From assembly GCF_015354245.1 (NCBI RefSeq), contig NZ_JADKYZ010000002.1, positions 744,001-808,000 on the forward strand: a stretch of 64,000 nt of DNA, given 5' to 3'. Source of the DNA: Diaphorobacter caeni (GTDB lineage: Bacteria; Pseudomonadota; Gammaproteobacteria; Burkholderiales; Burkholderiaceae_C). Within the stretch, counting starts at the first letter, position 1; each line of letters opens with the position of its first letter. The translations under genes were made by a program, and so were the position numbers. The notes under the pieces were generated by a model. That model was given only the letters and a program-made list of their open reading frames with translations. It was not told the DNA's origin and ran no database searches. Below are positions 17,570-26,121 of the stretch, piece after piece.

Positions 17570-18145
17570 ATGGACAAAGCAGCCCTGCGTCGCGCACTGG
17601 TAGAACAACGACTGAATTTGCCCGACAGGTTGGTTCGCACCGACATGTTGCAGCGTGTCATGCGCATCTGGCTGGTCGATCGGCCCGACATCATCATCGG
17701 CGCCTACTGGCCCATCAAGGGCGAATTCGACCCGCTTCCGGCCTTGCACCGCTGGAAGGAAGACGGCGAGCTGCTCGACGAACCCCAGCGCCGCCGCATC
17801 GGCCTGCCGGTGGTCAACCGCGAACACAAGACCCTTACCTTCCACGCCTGGTACCCCGGCTGCCCGATGGAGGAGGACGCCTACGGCATCCCCAAGCCCA
17901 AGGACACCGAGCTGATCGTCCCCACCCTGCTCTTCGTGCCCTGCGTGGGCTACGGCGCGGGCGGCTACCGCCTCGGCTACGGCGGCGGCTTCTACGACCG
18001 CACGCTCGCCGCCCTCGAGCCCCGCCCGTTCACCGTGGGGCTGGGCTACACCAACGGCTATGTCGACGAGTTCGAGCCCGAAGCCCACGACCAGCCACTG
18101 GACGCCATCCTCAACGACAACGGCGTCGTCTGGCCGGTGGGCTGA
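17570..18145 (+). CDS. 5-formyltetrahydrofolate cyclo-ligase
   Basis: This ATP-dependent enzyme converts 5-formyl-THF to 5,10-methenyl-THF, recycling an inhibitory folate. It is a 191-aa protein. The N-terminus MDKAALRRALVEQR is typical, as are GAYWPIKGEFD for substrate binding and the C-terminal signature GYGAGGYRLGYGGGFYDRTL. GTG at 17567 immediately precedes the ATG and could also be used. No Shine-Dalgarno is evident. The start is about 14 bp from that of the divergent transglycosylase, so its promoter must lie within that gene. Confidence 0.93.
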   Translation: MDKAALRRALVEQRLNLPDRLVRTDMLQRVMRIWLVDRPDIIIGAYWPIKGEFDPLPALHRWKEDGELLDEPQRRRIGLPVVNREHKTLTFHAWYPGCPMEEDAYGIPKPKDTELIVPTLLFVPCVGYGAGGYRLGYGGGFYDRTLAALEPRPFTVGLGYTNGYVDEFEPEAHDQPLDAILNDNGVVWPVG

Positions 18146-18163
18146 ACGCTGAACGTGCCTGCG

Positions 18164-18193
18164 AAAGTCGTCAGTACATTTATTGACGACTTT
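18164..18193. terminator. bidirectional terminator between the cyclo-ligase gene and queC
   Basis: AAAGTCGTCA (18164-18173) pairs with TGACGACTTT (18184-18193) around a 10-base loop. The stem ends in A/T runs on both sides, so it can act as a Rho-independent terminator for both convergent genes. Confidence 0.8.
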
Positions 18194-18199
18194 TACCAT

Positions 18200-18949
18200 T
18201 CACGCACGCTGCGCCTGCCACTGCGCCCAACCGCGCGCACGCAGCTCGCACGCCGGACAGGTGCCGCAGCCGTATCCCCAATCGTTCAGGCGGTCGCGCA
18301 CGCCCTGATAGCAGGTGTGGGTGTCGCGCCGGATCAGCTCGACCAGCCGCGCCCCACCCAGCTCGAAGGCCAACTGCCAAGTCTGCGCCTTGTCGATCCA
18401 CATCAGCGGCGTCTCGATCAGCAGACGCCGCTCCAGGCCCAGATTGAGCGCCAGCTGCATCGCCTTCATCGTGTCGTCCCGGCAGTCGGGATAGCCCGAA
18501 AAATCGGTCTCGCAGACCCCGGTCACGATCACGCTGATGCCGCGCCGATAGGCCAGCGCCCCCGCCAGCGTCAGAAACAGCAGATTGCGCCCCGGCACAA
18601 AGGTGTTCGGCAACCCATCCGCCTGCATCGCGAACGCCACATCCTCGGTCAGTGAAGAGCCTCCGATTTGCGCCAGCACATCGAGCGAGAGCAGATGATC
18701 CTCCCCGAGCTTCGCGCCCCACTCAGGAAACGCCCCGCGCAACGCCTGCAGCGCCGTCTTTCGTACCTCCAGTTCCACGCTGTGCCGCTGACCGTAGTCA
18801 AACCCCAGCGTCTCCACCCGCTCATAGCGCGAAAGCGCCTGCGCGAGGCAGGTTGTGGAATCCTGACCGCCGGAGAAGAGGACGAGGGCGGTCTTATGGA
18901 TGGCGTTGGGAGCATTCGATAAGGACATGACTGAAGTGAGGACCGACAT
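18200..18949 (-). CDS. queC: 7-cyano-7-deazaguanine synthase
   Basis: QueC converts 7-carboxy-7-deazaguanine to preQ0 using ATP and ammonia, in queuosine biosynthesis. The 249-aa protein has the PP-loop [11 protein letters not shown] near residue 25, the conserved [14 protein letters not shown], and a C-terminal zinc site ([13 protein letters not shown] with a preceding Cys in [10 protein letters not shown]). Starts at 18949 and 18928 are both possible; neither has a clear ribosome-binding site. It is convergent with the cyclo-ligase gene and divergent from the GST gene. The other queuosine genes are not in the window. Confidence 0.95.
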   Translation of the reverse strand: MSVLTSVMSLSNAPNAIHKTALVLFSGGQDSTTCLAQALSRYERVETLGFDYGQRHSVELEVRKTALQALRGAFPEWGAKLGEDHLLSLDVLAQIGGSSLTEDVAFAMQADGLPNTFVPGRNLLFLTLAGALAYRRGISVIVTGVCETDFSGYPDCRDDTMKAMQLALNLGLERRLLIETPLMWIDKAQTWQLAFELGGARLVELIRRDTHTCYQGVRDRLNDWGYGCGTCPACELRARGWAQWQAQRA

Positions 18950-19036
18950 GGGCCAGAATTAGAACACCGCACGTGCCTCATGCGCCGCGCGCATGTGCCT
19001 GCCCTCCTCACGCCACTCCCACGAACGAGGTTCACC

Positions 19037-19729
19037 ATGCTCCAACTCTTCATCGGCAACAAGAACTACTCCTCCTGGTCCATGCGCCCCTGGGTGCTGC
19101 TCAAGCAGGCGGGCATCCCGTTCGAGGAAGTACTGGTGCGCTTTGACAGCTTTTCCGAAGGCTCCAAGTTCAAGACCCAGATCGCGCAGGTATCCCCCAC
19201 CGGCAAGGTTCCCGCGCTGGTCGACGGTGACCTCGCCATCTGGGACACCCTCGCCATTGCCGAATATCTCGCAGAAAAATTCCCGGAAAAACGCCTCTGG
19301 CCGCAGGATGCGAAGGCCCGCGCCATCGCACGCAGCGTCTGCGCCGAGATGCACAGCGGCTTCACCGCGCTGCGCAGCCACTGCGGCATGAACATCGAAG
19401 CCGACCTCGCCGACATCGGCGCCTTGGTCTGGCGCGACAAACCCGCCGTGCAGGCCGATGTGAACCGCCTCATCGAGATGTGGACCCAACTGCTCGACAC
19501 CCACAAGGGTCCGATGCTGTTCGGCAAATTCAGCATTGCCGATGCTTACTACGCTCCGGTCTGTTCACGCATCACCACCTATGCGCTGCCCGTGCCTTCT
19601 CACATCCGCGCTTATGTGGAGCGGGTGATGGCGTTGCCTGGGGTCCAGGCGTGGGTTGAGGACGCGCTCGCGGAGCACGATTTTGTTCCGTTTGACGAGC
19701 CGTATCGGGTCAGGGGGAATGCCGTTTAA
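19037..19729 (+). CDS. glutathione S-transferase family protein
   Basis: This is a GST-fold protein of 230 aa. The N-terminal thioredoxin-like domain contains NKNYSSWSMRPWVLLKQAG, where the serines sit at the catalytic position, and the conserved VPALVDGDLAIWDTLAI cis-proline and glutathione-binding segment. An all-helical C-terminal domain follows (about 90-210). The SSWSMRPW pattern is typical of bacterial zeta/YfcF-like members of unknown substrate. The ATG at 19037 has CGAGG upstream; the frame is open a further 57 bp. Confidence 0.88.
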   Translation: MLQLFIGNKNYSSWSMRPWVLLKQAGIPFEEVLVRFDSFSEGSKFKTQIAQVSPTGKVPALVDGDLAIWDTLAIAEYLAEKFPEKRLWPQDAKARAIARSVCAEMHSGFTALRSHCGMNIEADLADIGALVWRDKPAVQADVNRLIEMWTQLLDTHKGPMLFGKFSIADAYYAPVCSRITTYALPVPSHIRAYVERVMALPGVQAWVEDALAEHDFVPFDEPYRVRGNAV

Positions 19730-19816
19730 CTATTGCCTATTGTCTATTGCCCTCGCGCTGGGTCGTGGGGAGATATTCGGCTTTTTGTTCTTGTTTTTGG
19801 TTTTTGTTTGAGGGTG

Positions 19817-20293
19817 GAGGCCGGGAGTTCCGCCCGGCGGCGGAGTCACTTTTTGCTTGCGCGCAAAAAGTAACCCAAAACGCGCTTTTCAATACCCGCG
19901 GCAGAACTCGCTTTGCGCTGCGCGCGCCGCTCGGGCAACCGCCGCGAGCTAGTGCTTAACTAAGAGGTGTGTTCGGCACGTCGCTGCGCTCGTGCTGCAT
20001 CTCGCGACTTCGCGAGATTCCGGGGACGGGCGCGGCGTCATTTGCGCGCGGCGGATCGGACATCAACGCTGAATAGCACAGTGGGCGAACACCACCCCAC
20101 CCAGCTTTGCAAGAGCCCCGGCACGAGCGAAGCAACGTGCCGCAAACTCCTCTTCAAAACTGATTTCCGGCGGTTGTTCGAGCGGCGCGCGCAGCGCAAA
20201 GCGAGTTCCGCCGGAGGACTTCCAAGCGCGCTTTTGGTGACTTTTCGCGCGCAAGCGAAAAGTTACTCGCCCGCCGGGGCGAGACCCGGCCTC
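19817..20293. repeat. ~480 bp palindromic element, copy A (upstream of cca)
   Basis: Left arm 19817-19995 and right arm 20121-20293 are long imperfect inverted repeats. Both contain GCGCAGCGCAAAGCGAGTTC or its complement, the GAGGCCGGG end and the GGCACG..GCTCGTGC inner end, around a ~125 bp centre. No credible protein is encoded; open frames inside are low-complexity Arg/Ala products. Copy B lies at 22180-22661. No transposase is present, so it may be a non-autonomous element or a large REP/BIME-like unit. It accounts for most of the 19730-20392 gap. Confidence 0.8.
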
Positions 20294-20392
20294 TGAACTC
20301 AAACACTACGAACCAAAGAAAAAACACCACAAAAAAGCCAACCCACAGGCCAAGCAGCCACACAGCTCAACACCCTGCCCTACACTTGCGCC

Positions 20393-21649
20393 ATGCAAAT
20401 CTATATGGTGGGCGGCGCGGTTCGCGACCGCCTCATGGGCCAACCGGTGAACGACCACGACTGGGTCGTCGTCGGTGCGCTGCCCGAAGAAATGACGCAG
20501 CTCGGCTACACCGCGGTAGGCCGCGACTTCCCCGTGTTTTTGCATCCGCAGACGCACGAGGAATACGCACTCGCGCGCACCGAGCGCAAGAGCGGTCGGG
20601 GCTATCGCGGCTTCGTGGTGCAGACCTCGCCGGATGTCACGCTCGAAGAAGACCTCTCGCGCCGCGATCTCACCGTCAACGCCATGGCCGCGCCGCTCGA
20701 CTGGAGCGGCAACGCCGACGCCGTGGTCGATCCCTACGATGGTCAGCGGGATCTGCGTGACAAGGTGCTGCGCCACGTGACCGACGCGTTTCGCGAAGAT
20801 CCGGTGCGCATTTTGCGCATTGCCCGCTTTGCAGCGCGTTTTGCCGATTTCAGCGTCGCGCCCGAGACCATCGCGCTCATGCGCGAGATGGTGGCCGAGG
20901 GCGAGGTCGATCACCTCGTGCCCGAGCGCGTCTGGCAGGAGCTCTCGCGTGGTCTCATGGAGCCGCGCCCCTCGCGCATGTTCGAGGTGCTGCGCGAATG
21001 CGGCGCGCTCAAGGTGCTGCTGCCCGAACTCGACCGCCTCTGGGGTGTGCCGCAACGCGCCGAATACCACCCCGAGGTCGACACCGGCGTGCACGTGATG
21101 ATGGTGGTGGACATGTCCGCCAGACTGCAGGCACCTGCCGGCGTGCGCCTGGCCTGCCTGATGCACGATCTCGGCAAGGGAACGACGCCCGCCGACATCC
21201 TGCCGCGCCATATCGAACACGAGGCGCGCAGCGTCGATCTGGTGAACGCCGTCTGCGACCGCTGGCGCGTGCCCAACGACCTGCACGAACTCGCCGTGCT
21301 GGTGGCGCGCGAACACGGCAACATCCATCGCAGCAAGGAGCTCGGCGCCAGCGCGTTGCTGCGCCTTTTTGAACGCTGCGACGCCATCCGCAAACCCGCA
21401 CGTTTTGAAGAAGCCCTGTTCGCCTGCGAATGCGATGCGCGCGGGCGGCTGGGTTTCGAGAACAATCCTTATCCACAGCGCGCGCGACTGACCCATGCCC
21501 TGCAAACCGTGCTCGACGTGAAAACCGGCCCCATCGCGGGGGCCGCAGCCAAACGCGGTCTCAAGGGCGAAGCCATCGGCGCGGCCGTCGCCGATGCAAG
21601 GCGCGAGGCCTTGCGCGCATGGCTGTCCAACGAAGCACCGACACCATGA
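20393..21649 (+). CDS. cca: multifunctional CCA-adding/repair tRNA nucleotidyltransferase
   Basis: This enzyme adds or repairs the 3'-CCA end of tRNAs. The 418-aa protein is a bacterial Cca with an extra HD domain. The N-terminus is MQIYMVGGAVRDRLMG with the nucleotidyltransferase DHDWVVVG (family motif GxVRD then DxD-like). The RRDLTVNAMA motif and the EDPVRILRIARFAARF segment follow. The HD phosphohydrolase domain has CLMHDLGKGTTP near residue 258 and REHGNIHRS. Its stop overlaps the next ATG (ATGA). The gene pair is flanked on both sides by copies of the palindromic element. Confidence 0.96.
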   Translation: MQIYMVGGAVRDRLMGQPVNDHDWVVVGALPEEMTQLGYTAVGRDFPVFLHPQTHEEYALARTERKSGRGYRGFVVQTSPDVTLEEDLSRRDLTVNAMAAPLDWSGNADAVVDPYDGQRDLRDKVLRHVTDAFREDPVRILRIARFAARFADFSVAPETIALMREMVAEGEVDHLVPERVWQELSRGLMEPRPSRMFEVLRECGALKVLLPELDRLWGVPQRAEYHPEVDTGVHVMMVVDMSARLQAPAGVRLACLMHDLGKGTTPADILPRHIEHEARSVDLVNAVCDRWRVPNDLHELAVLVAREHGNIHRSKELGASALLRLFERCDAIRKPARFEEALFACECDARGRLGFENNPYPQRARLTHALQTVLDVKTGPIAGAAAKRGLKGEAIGAAVADARREALRAWLSNEAPTP

Positions 21650-22056
21650 CCGAAGAAACCCCGTTGATCCAAACCACCGAGCAACTGCGCGAACTGGCAA
21701 ACCGTGGCCAATCCGGTGAAGGCTGCGACTGCCACCTGATCCAGTTCCAAGGCTGGGACAGCATCACCGACATGCGCTGGCCCGCCGCCCAGATGCAGCA
21801 GATCGCCGACCTGCGCGAGCCCGGCGTGGATGAGCCTACCTTCGAAGAATTCCACCCCCACCGCACCCGCTACGAAAGCCCCGAAGCGCCCATCGCGCTG
21901 GCCTACTTTCCGGTCAACCGCAGCACGGTCTGGCGCTGCAGGAAATGCGGCATTCAGGTCATGCGGTACACGGAGTTCGGGGGGTACTACGTGGATCAGC
22001 GTGTGCGGGTGTTGAATGCGGCGCTCGTTGTGGATGCGCCTGCACCGACGGTCTGA
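21646..22056 (+). CDS. conserved hypothetical protein with C-terminal zinc-ribbon-like motif
   Basis: This 136-aa protein is of unknown function. It is translationally coupled to cca by a four-base overlap. Visible features are an acidic N-terminus, a central CDCHLIQFQGWDSITDMRW, and a C-terminal VWRCRKCGIQVMRYTEFGGYY whose CxxC resembles half of a zinc ribbon; the earlier CDC pair could complete the site. There is no signal peptide or membrane helix. The context hints at RNA or tRNA metabolism but nothing in the sequence proves it. Confidence 0.8.
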   Translation: MTEETPLIQTTEQLRELANRGQSGEGCDCHLIQFQGWDSITDMRWPAAQMQQIADLREPGVDEPTFEEFHPHRTRYESPEAPIALAYFPVNRSTVWRCRKCGIQVMRYTEFGGYYVDQRVRVLNAALVVDAPAPTV

Positions 22057-22179
22057 GGGTCCGCTTATCCAATACGCCATGATGGAGAGGTGCTGTCCTC
22101 GTCTGCACGTGGGGGCTGGTATTGGATTTCTTATTTGTTTGCTTGCTTTTTGCTTCTGCTGTTGGCTGGTTTGGGGGCA

Positions 22180-22661
22180 GAGGCCGGGAGTTCCGCCCGG
22201 CGGCGGAGTAACTTTTTGGTCTTGCCCAAAAAGTCACCAAAAATGCGTTTTCAATACCCGCGGCAGAACTCGCTTTGCGCTGCGCGCGCCGCTCGGGCAA
22301 CCGCCGCGAGCTAGATGTTCACTCGGAGGTGTGTTCGGCACGTCGCTTCGCTCGTGCCGTGCATCTCGCGACTTCGCGAGATGCTGAGACGCCAGTGCTA
22401 CGCAATTTTTTAATTGCTCGCTGGATCAACTTCGTTCAAAAGAACAGCGGGCATGGGTTACCCAACCCAACTCCACCAACACCCCGGCACGAGCGCAGCG
22501 AAGTGCCGCAAACACCTCTTCAAAACTGATTTCCGGCGGTTGTCCGAGCGGAGTGACGAAGGAACGCAGCGAGTTCCGCCGGAGGTATTCAAAGCGCGTT
22601 TTTGATTACTTTTTGCGCGCAAGCAAAAAGTGATTGCCCCGCCGGGGGCAGTCCCGGCCTC
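22180..22661. repeat. ~480 bp palindromic element, copy B (downstream of cca)
   Basis: Left arm 22180-22357 and right arm 22487-22661 repeat the architecture and much of the sequence of copy A, including GCAGAACTCGCTTTGCGCTG and TTCAAAACTGATTTCCGGCG. The ~129-bp centre differs apart from a shared GCATCTCGCGACTTCGCGAG. No gene is supported between 22057 and 22714; the rest of that gap is a short A-rich tract with AAACGAGC repeats (22676-22700). Confidence 0.8.
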
Positions 22662-22714
22662 CGCCCTCAAACCAGCAAACGAGCAAACGAGCAACCAACA
22701 AAAGCACAAAAAAA

Positions 22715-23149
22715 TCAAATCAAAGACTCAACCCACCGAACAATCTCCCCGCTCGGCAAAGCCCCAGAAATCCGCCCCAACTCCACCCCCTCCCGAAACA
22801 CCGCCATCGTAGGAATGCTGCGAATCCCGAACGGAGCAGCCGTCTCGGGATGCGCCTCCGTATCCAGCTTCGCGAACTGCGCCCGAGTCTGCAAAGCCTG
22901 AGCAGCCTGTGCATAAGCAGGCGCCATCATCCGGCAAGGCCCGCACCAGGGTGCCCAGAAATCCACTACCACCGGCAATTGGCTGCGCCCGATGTGCTTG
23001 GGAAAGCTGACCGCATCCAGATTCACCGGCTCGCCCGTCAGCAATGGCTGATGACAGCTGCCGCAGTTGGCGGAGTCGCCCAGCTGGTCACGCGCGATGC
23101 GGTTGGTCTTGTGGCAATGGGGGCAGACAACATGCAGTGAATCGGACAT
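22715..23149 (-). CDS. trxC: thioredoxin 2 (zinc-ribbon thioredoxin)
   Basis: This is a disulfide reductase with an N-terminal zinc finger: CPHC (Cys9, Cys12) and CGSC (Cys29, Cys32). The thioredoxin fold after it has the active site WAPWCGPCRMM (Cys69, Cys72) and the cis-Pro segment IRSIPTMAVF. The 144-aa length is normal for TrxC. In other bacteria TrxC is induced by oxidative stress (OxyR); no operator was identified here. The chosen ATG begins MSDSLHVVCPHC. Upstream DNA (23160-23230) has irregular CAAACG repeats. Confidence 0.95.
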   Translation of the reverse strand: MSDSLHVVCPHCHKTNRIARDQLGDSANCGSCHQPLLTGEPVNLDAVSFPKHIGRSQLPVVVDFWAPWCGPCRMMAPAYAQAAQALQTRAQFAKLDTEAHPETAAPFGIRSIPTMAVFREGVELGRISGALPSGEIVRWVESLI

Positions 23150-23318
23150 GGCAGATCTCGTGAAGGGCAATGCGAACGTAGACGAACAAACGAACAAACG
23201 TGCAGACGTACAAGCGAAAAACAATCAAACGTGAGCATCATGTGGCGATCTCCCACGCTTTTTCAAGCGCTCGAGTACCCTGCGGCGTCATGGCCTACAA
23301 GGTCCGTCTTGCCGCTGT

Positions 23319-23513
23319 TCAGACGTAGCGTGCGATCAGGCTCAGCAGCCCGCTGAGCACCAGCGTGCTCGCAAGGGGAATGAACCAGTCGCGCCCGAAC
23401 AGGCGGAAGTGGAAATCGCCCGGCAGCCGCCCCAGCCCGAGCTTGCGCAGCCACGGGGTGATGCCGTTGATGAGGATGAGCGCCAGAAAGACGACGACGA
23501 CCCAGCGGATCAT
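23319..23513 (-). CDS. DUF2905 small membrane protein
   Basis: This 64-aa inner-membrane protein has two predicted helices: residues 2-20 (IRWVVVVFLALILING) and 45-62 (FIPLASTLVLSGLLSLIA). They flank a conserved loop, KLGLGRLPGDFHFRLFGRDW, whose LGRLPGDF pattern is the DUF2905 signature. Its function is unknown. It lies 12 bp after the MidA-like gene and is presumably cotranscribed with it. Confidence 0.9.
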   Translation of the reverse strand: MIRWVVVVFLALILINGITPWLRKLGLGRLPGDFHFRLFGRDWFIPLASTLVLSGLLSLIARYV

Positions 23514-23525
23514 GATGGTGTTGAC

Positions 23526-24641
23526 TCAGAGCCTGTGCGTTCGGTCGCCGTGCGAGAAGCCCATGGGAATCCATGGCTCGCCCACGCCCAGCATGATGAC
23601 CTTGAACAGCTCGCCCATCTCGTGCTCCATCACGAGCTTGGCGGCCTGCGAGCGCTGCTTCTGCTCGCGCGTCTCCATCTCCTTGGCGATGCCGCAGTTG
23701 AGCAGGAAATGCGCCTGGTTGGTGTAGCCGAGCACCTGCAGACCGGCGTCCTGCGCGGCCAGCGCCGTGCCGGTGAAGTTCACGTGCGCGGTGATGTCCT
23801 TGAGGCCCACGTCGACCAGCGGATCAAAATCCACCATGTGCGCGCGATGGCACACCAGCGTGCCCATGTGGCGCTGCGGATGGAAGAACTCGGTCTCGGG
23901 AAAGCCGTAGTCGATGAAGATGGCCGCGCCTTGCTTCAATCGGTCCGCGATCGTGCGGATGAAGGCCTCGCCCTGAGGCTGCAATTCGGTCAGATAGTCC
24001 TGCGGACCCGGCACCTCCACGGGCGGGCGCAGCTCGGTGGGGCGATCGTCAAAGGCAAAACTGCCGTCAGCCGCGATGACCACGCCGCGCTCGCTCCACA
24101 CGCCGTCCTGCTCGCCGCCCTTGCGGAAGACCAGCTTGACCGGCATGGCGTCCAGCACCTCGTTGCCGACGATCACGCCGTGAAGGTTGTCCGGCAACTG
24201 ATCCGCCCACGCCACCTGATCGCCGAATTTTTCCAGCGTCTGCTGCTGGCGCGCGCGCAGGCTGCCCGAGAGATCGACGATGGTGTAGCGCTTGACCCGG
24301 CTGCCCAGTGCCTCGAGCAGTTGCTTTGCCAAGGCACCCGTGCCCGCGCCGAATTCCCAGACCTCCTCCGTGCCCGAGGCATCGAGCGCCTCGCGCACCT
24401 GCTGCGCCAGCGCCCAGCCGAAGAGCGGCGAGAGTTCGGGGGCCGTCACGAAATCGCTGCCCGACTGCGGCATGGTGCCGAACTTCGCCGTGCCGTTGGC
24501 GTAATAGCCGAGGCCGGGCGTATACAGCGCCAGCTCCATGAAGCGGTCAAACGCCAGCCAGCCACCCGCCGCGCGAATGGCCTCTTCGATGTGCTGCTTG
24601 AGCGCCGTCGTTAAACTTGAGGAATCTATTGATGTGTTCAC
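23526..24641 (-). CDS. MidA/NDUFAF7-like SAM-dependent methyltransferase
   Basis: This is a class I methyltransferase of the MidA/NDUFAF7 (DUF185) family; the mitochondrial member methylates an arginine of complex I NDUFS2. The 371-aa protein shows the GYYANGTAKFG and SGSDFVTAPELSPLFG family motifs, the SAM loop EFGAGTGALAKQLLE (about residues 98-112), VDLSGSLRARQQ, and GNEVLDAMPV. The start appears to be GTG at 24641. It is only 18 bp from the divergent pteridine reductase start. The substrate in bacteria is not established. Confidence 0.88.
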   Translation of the reverse strand: MNTSIDSSSLTTALKQHIEEAIRAAGGWLAFDRFMELALYTPGLGYYANGTAKFGTMPQSGSDFVTAPELSPLFGWALAQQVREALDASGTEEVWEFGAGTGALAKQLLEALGSRVKRYTIVDLSGSLRARQQQTLEKFGDQVAWADQLPDNLHGVIVGNEVLDAMPVKLVFRKGGEQDGVWSERGVVIAADGSFAFDDRPTELRPPVEVPGPQDYLTELQPQGEAFIRTIADRLKQGAAIFIDYGFPETEFFHPQRHMGTLVCHRAHMVDFDPLVDVGLKDITAHVNFTGTALAAQDAGLQVLGYTNQAHFLLNCGIAKEMETREQKQRSQAAKLVMEHEMGELFKVIMLGVGEPWIPMGFSHGDRTHRL

Positions 24642-24659
24642 ACCCCCGATTGTCCCCCA

Positions 24660-25454
24660 ATGCCCCCGACCGCACGATCAGCACGACCTCGCACCGTTCT
24701 CGTGACCGGCGCCGCCAAGCGCCTGGGGCGTGAAATCGCGCTCGCGCTCGCGGAGGCCGGCTGGCGGGTGGCCGTGCACTATCGTTCGTCGGAAAGCGAC
24801 GCGATGGACACCGAAGCCCGCTGCGCGGCGCTCTCGGGCGACAGCGCGCGCTTCGCGGCGAACTTCGACGACGAGGCCGACGTGCGCGCCCTGATGCCGC
24901 GCGTGGTGGCGCGTTTCGGAGCGGTGGACGCGGTGGTCAACAGCGCTTCGCTGTTCGAGCACGACAGCGTCGACACCTTCAGCTTCGCCTCGCTCGGCGA
25001 GCACCTGCGCAGCAATACCGGCGCGCCCATCGTGCTCGCGCAGAGTCTGCACACGCATCTTCGGCAGCGCGCCGAGGCCGGCGAAGCCGATGTGCAGGGC
25101 GCCGTCGTCAATCTGCTCGACCAGAAGCTTTGGAACCAGAACCCCGATTTCCTGAGCTACACGCTCTCCAAAGCCGCGCTGGAAGCGGCGGGCACGATGC
25201 TCTCGCTCGCCCTCGCGCCGCTGGTGCGCGTAGTCGGCGTGGCGCCGGGGCTCACGCTCACCAGCCACATGCTCGAGACCGAAAAATTCGAGCAGCTGCA
25301 CCGCCTGAGCCCGCTCGGGCGCTCGTCCACACCCGCCGACGTGGCGGCCACCGTGCAATTCGCGCTCGCCAATCGCTCCATCACCGGCACCACGCTGCTG
25401 GTGGACGGCGGCCAGCACCTGATGCGCTTCGAGCGCGATTTTTCCCTGATGTGA
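24660..25454 (+). CDS. short-chain dehydrogenase, pteridine reductase-like (FolM/PTR1 type)
   Basis: This is a 264-aa SDR. The cofactor motif is TGAAKRLG, i.e. TGxxxRxG, the variant typical of PTR1/FolM pteridine reductases in place of the classical TGxxxGxG. NSASLFEHDS corresponds to NNAS, and the catalytic Tyr/Lys are in SYTLSKAALEAA. The following gene is folB, which supports a role in reducing dihydropterins, for example to tetrahydromonapterin, a plausible cofactor for the phhA product encoded in this window. The enzymatic assignment is by motif and context. Confidence 0.85.
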   Translation: MPPTARSARPRTVLVTGAAKRLGREIALALAEAGWRVAVHYRSSESDAMDTEARCAALSGDSARFAANFDDEADVRALMPRVVARFGAVDAVVNSASLFEHDSVDTFSFASLGEHLRSNTGAPIVLAQSLHTHLRQRAEAGEADVQGAVVNLLDQKLWNQNPDFLSYTLSKAALEAAGTMLSLALAPLVRVVGVAPGLTLTSHMLETEKFEQLHRLSPLGRSSTPADVAATVQFALANRSITGTTLLVDGGQHLMRFERDFSLM

Positions 25455-25504
25455 GCGCCCCGCGCGTTGGCATCACCCCTTTTTTCTCTTTTGCCTTTTC
25501 AGCC

Positions 25505-25876
25505 ATGCACAATGCCGCTGGTACCCAGATCCTGACGCTCACGGGCTTGCGCTTCGACGCCAACCTCGGCATCCTCGCCCACGAAAAAACCGCCCCCCAG
25601 CCCATTCAGGTCGACGCCGAACTCAACCTCGGCACCCAGCCGCTGCGCCCAAGCGACGACGACATCCTGCATGTGCTCGACTACCGCAAGGTCCGCCAGA
25701 TCATCATCGACGAATGCCGCGCCGAACACGTGAACCTGCTCGAGAGCCTGATCGGCAAGCTCGCCCAGCGCCTGATGCAGCTGCCCGGCGTGCTCGGCGT
25801 GCGCGTGAAGATCGCCAAACTGGAAATCTTTGACGACTGCGAGGTGGCGATCCGGGTCGAAACCGGGCAGTGGTAA
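25505..25876 (+). CDS. folB: dihydroneopterin aldolase
   Basis: FolB cleaves dihydroneopterin to 6-hydroxymethyl-dihydropterin and glycolaldehyde in folate synthesis. The 123-aa protein has the T-fold pattern: LTGLRFDANLGILAHEK at the start, DYRKVRQII, the catalytic-pocket Glu in HVNLLESLIGKLA, and VRVKIAKLEIFDDCEVAI. The ATG at 25505 has no strong ribosome-binding site and lies 50 bp past the reductase stop, so the two genes are likely one unit. Confidence 0.92.
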   Translation: MHNAAGTQILTLTGLRFDANLGILAHEKTAPQPIQVDAELNLGTQPLRPSDDDILHVLDYRKVRQIIIDECRAEHVNLLESLIGKLAQRLMQLPGVLGVRVKIAKLEIFDDCEVAIRVETGQW

Positions 25877-26016
25877 GGCTCCGGGAGCCGTAGGCACGCC
25901 AGAAACAAGCCCTTCGAAAGCGATTTCGCGCCTTGCATGCGACAATTGCCGTTTGGCGCGTCCGCGAAACCTGTCCTCCGAAAATCCATCGGTATGCAGT
26001 TCGCCTGACGCGCTTT

Positions 26017-26036
26017 CTGGCCTTGCGGCCAGTTTG
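26017..26036 (+). terminator. weak terminator-like hairpin between folB and ttcA
   Basis: CTGGCC-TTGC-GGCCAG followed by TTTGT lies about 140 bp after folB. The rest of 25877-26121 shows no gene. The T-tract is short, so termination strength is uncertain. Confidence 0.45.
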
Positions 26037-26121
26037 TACACAAACCCCGATTGACGACGGAAGCACGCGAAACGCAAGGCAATGCGGTTTTCGCGCGACG
26101 ACCGGACAGTGGTGAACCGCC

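Noticed and set aside
19801-22700. Insertion sequence or composite transposon carrying cca
   Set aside because: The flanking units are palindromic repeats without a transposase, and cca is a core gene; kept only as repeats.
25130-25504. Longer dihydroneopterin aldolase frame starting inside the reductase gene
   Set aside because: The added residues are out-of-frame reading of the SDR gene; the conserved folB start is at 25505.
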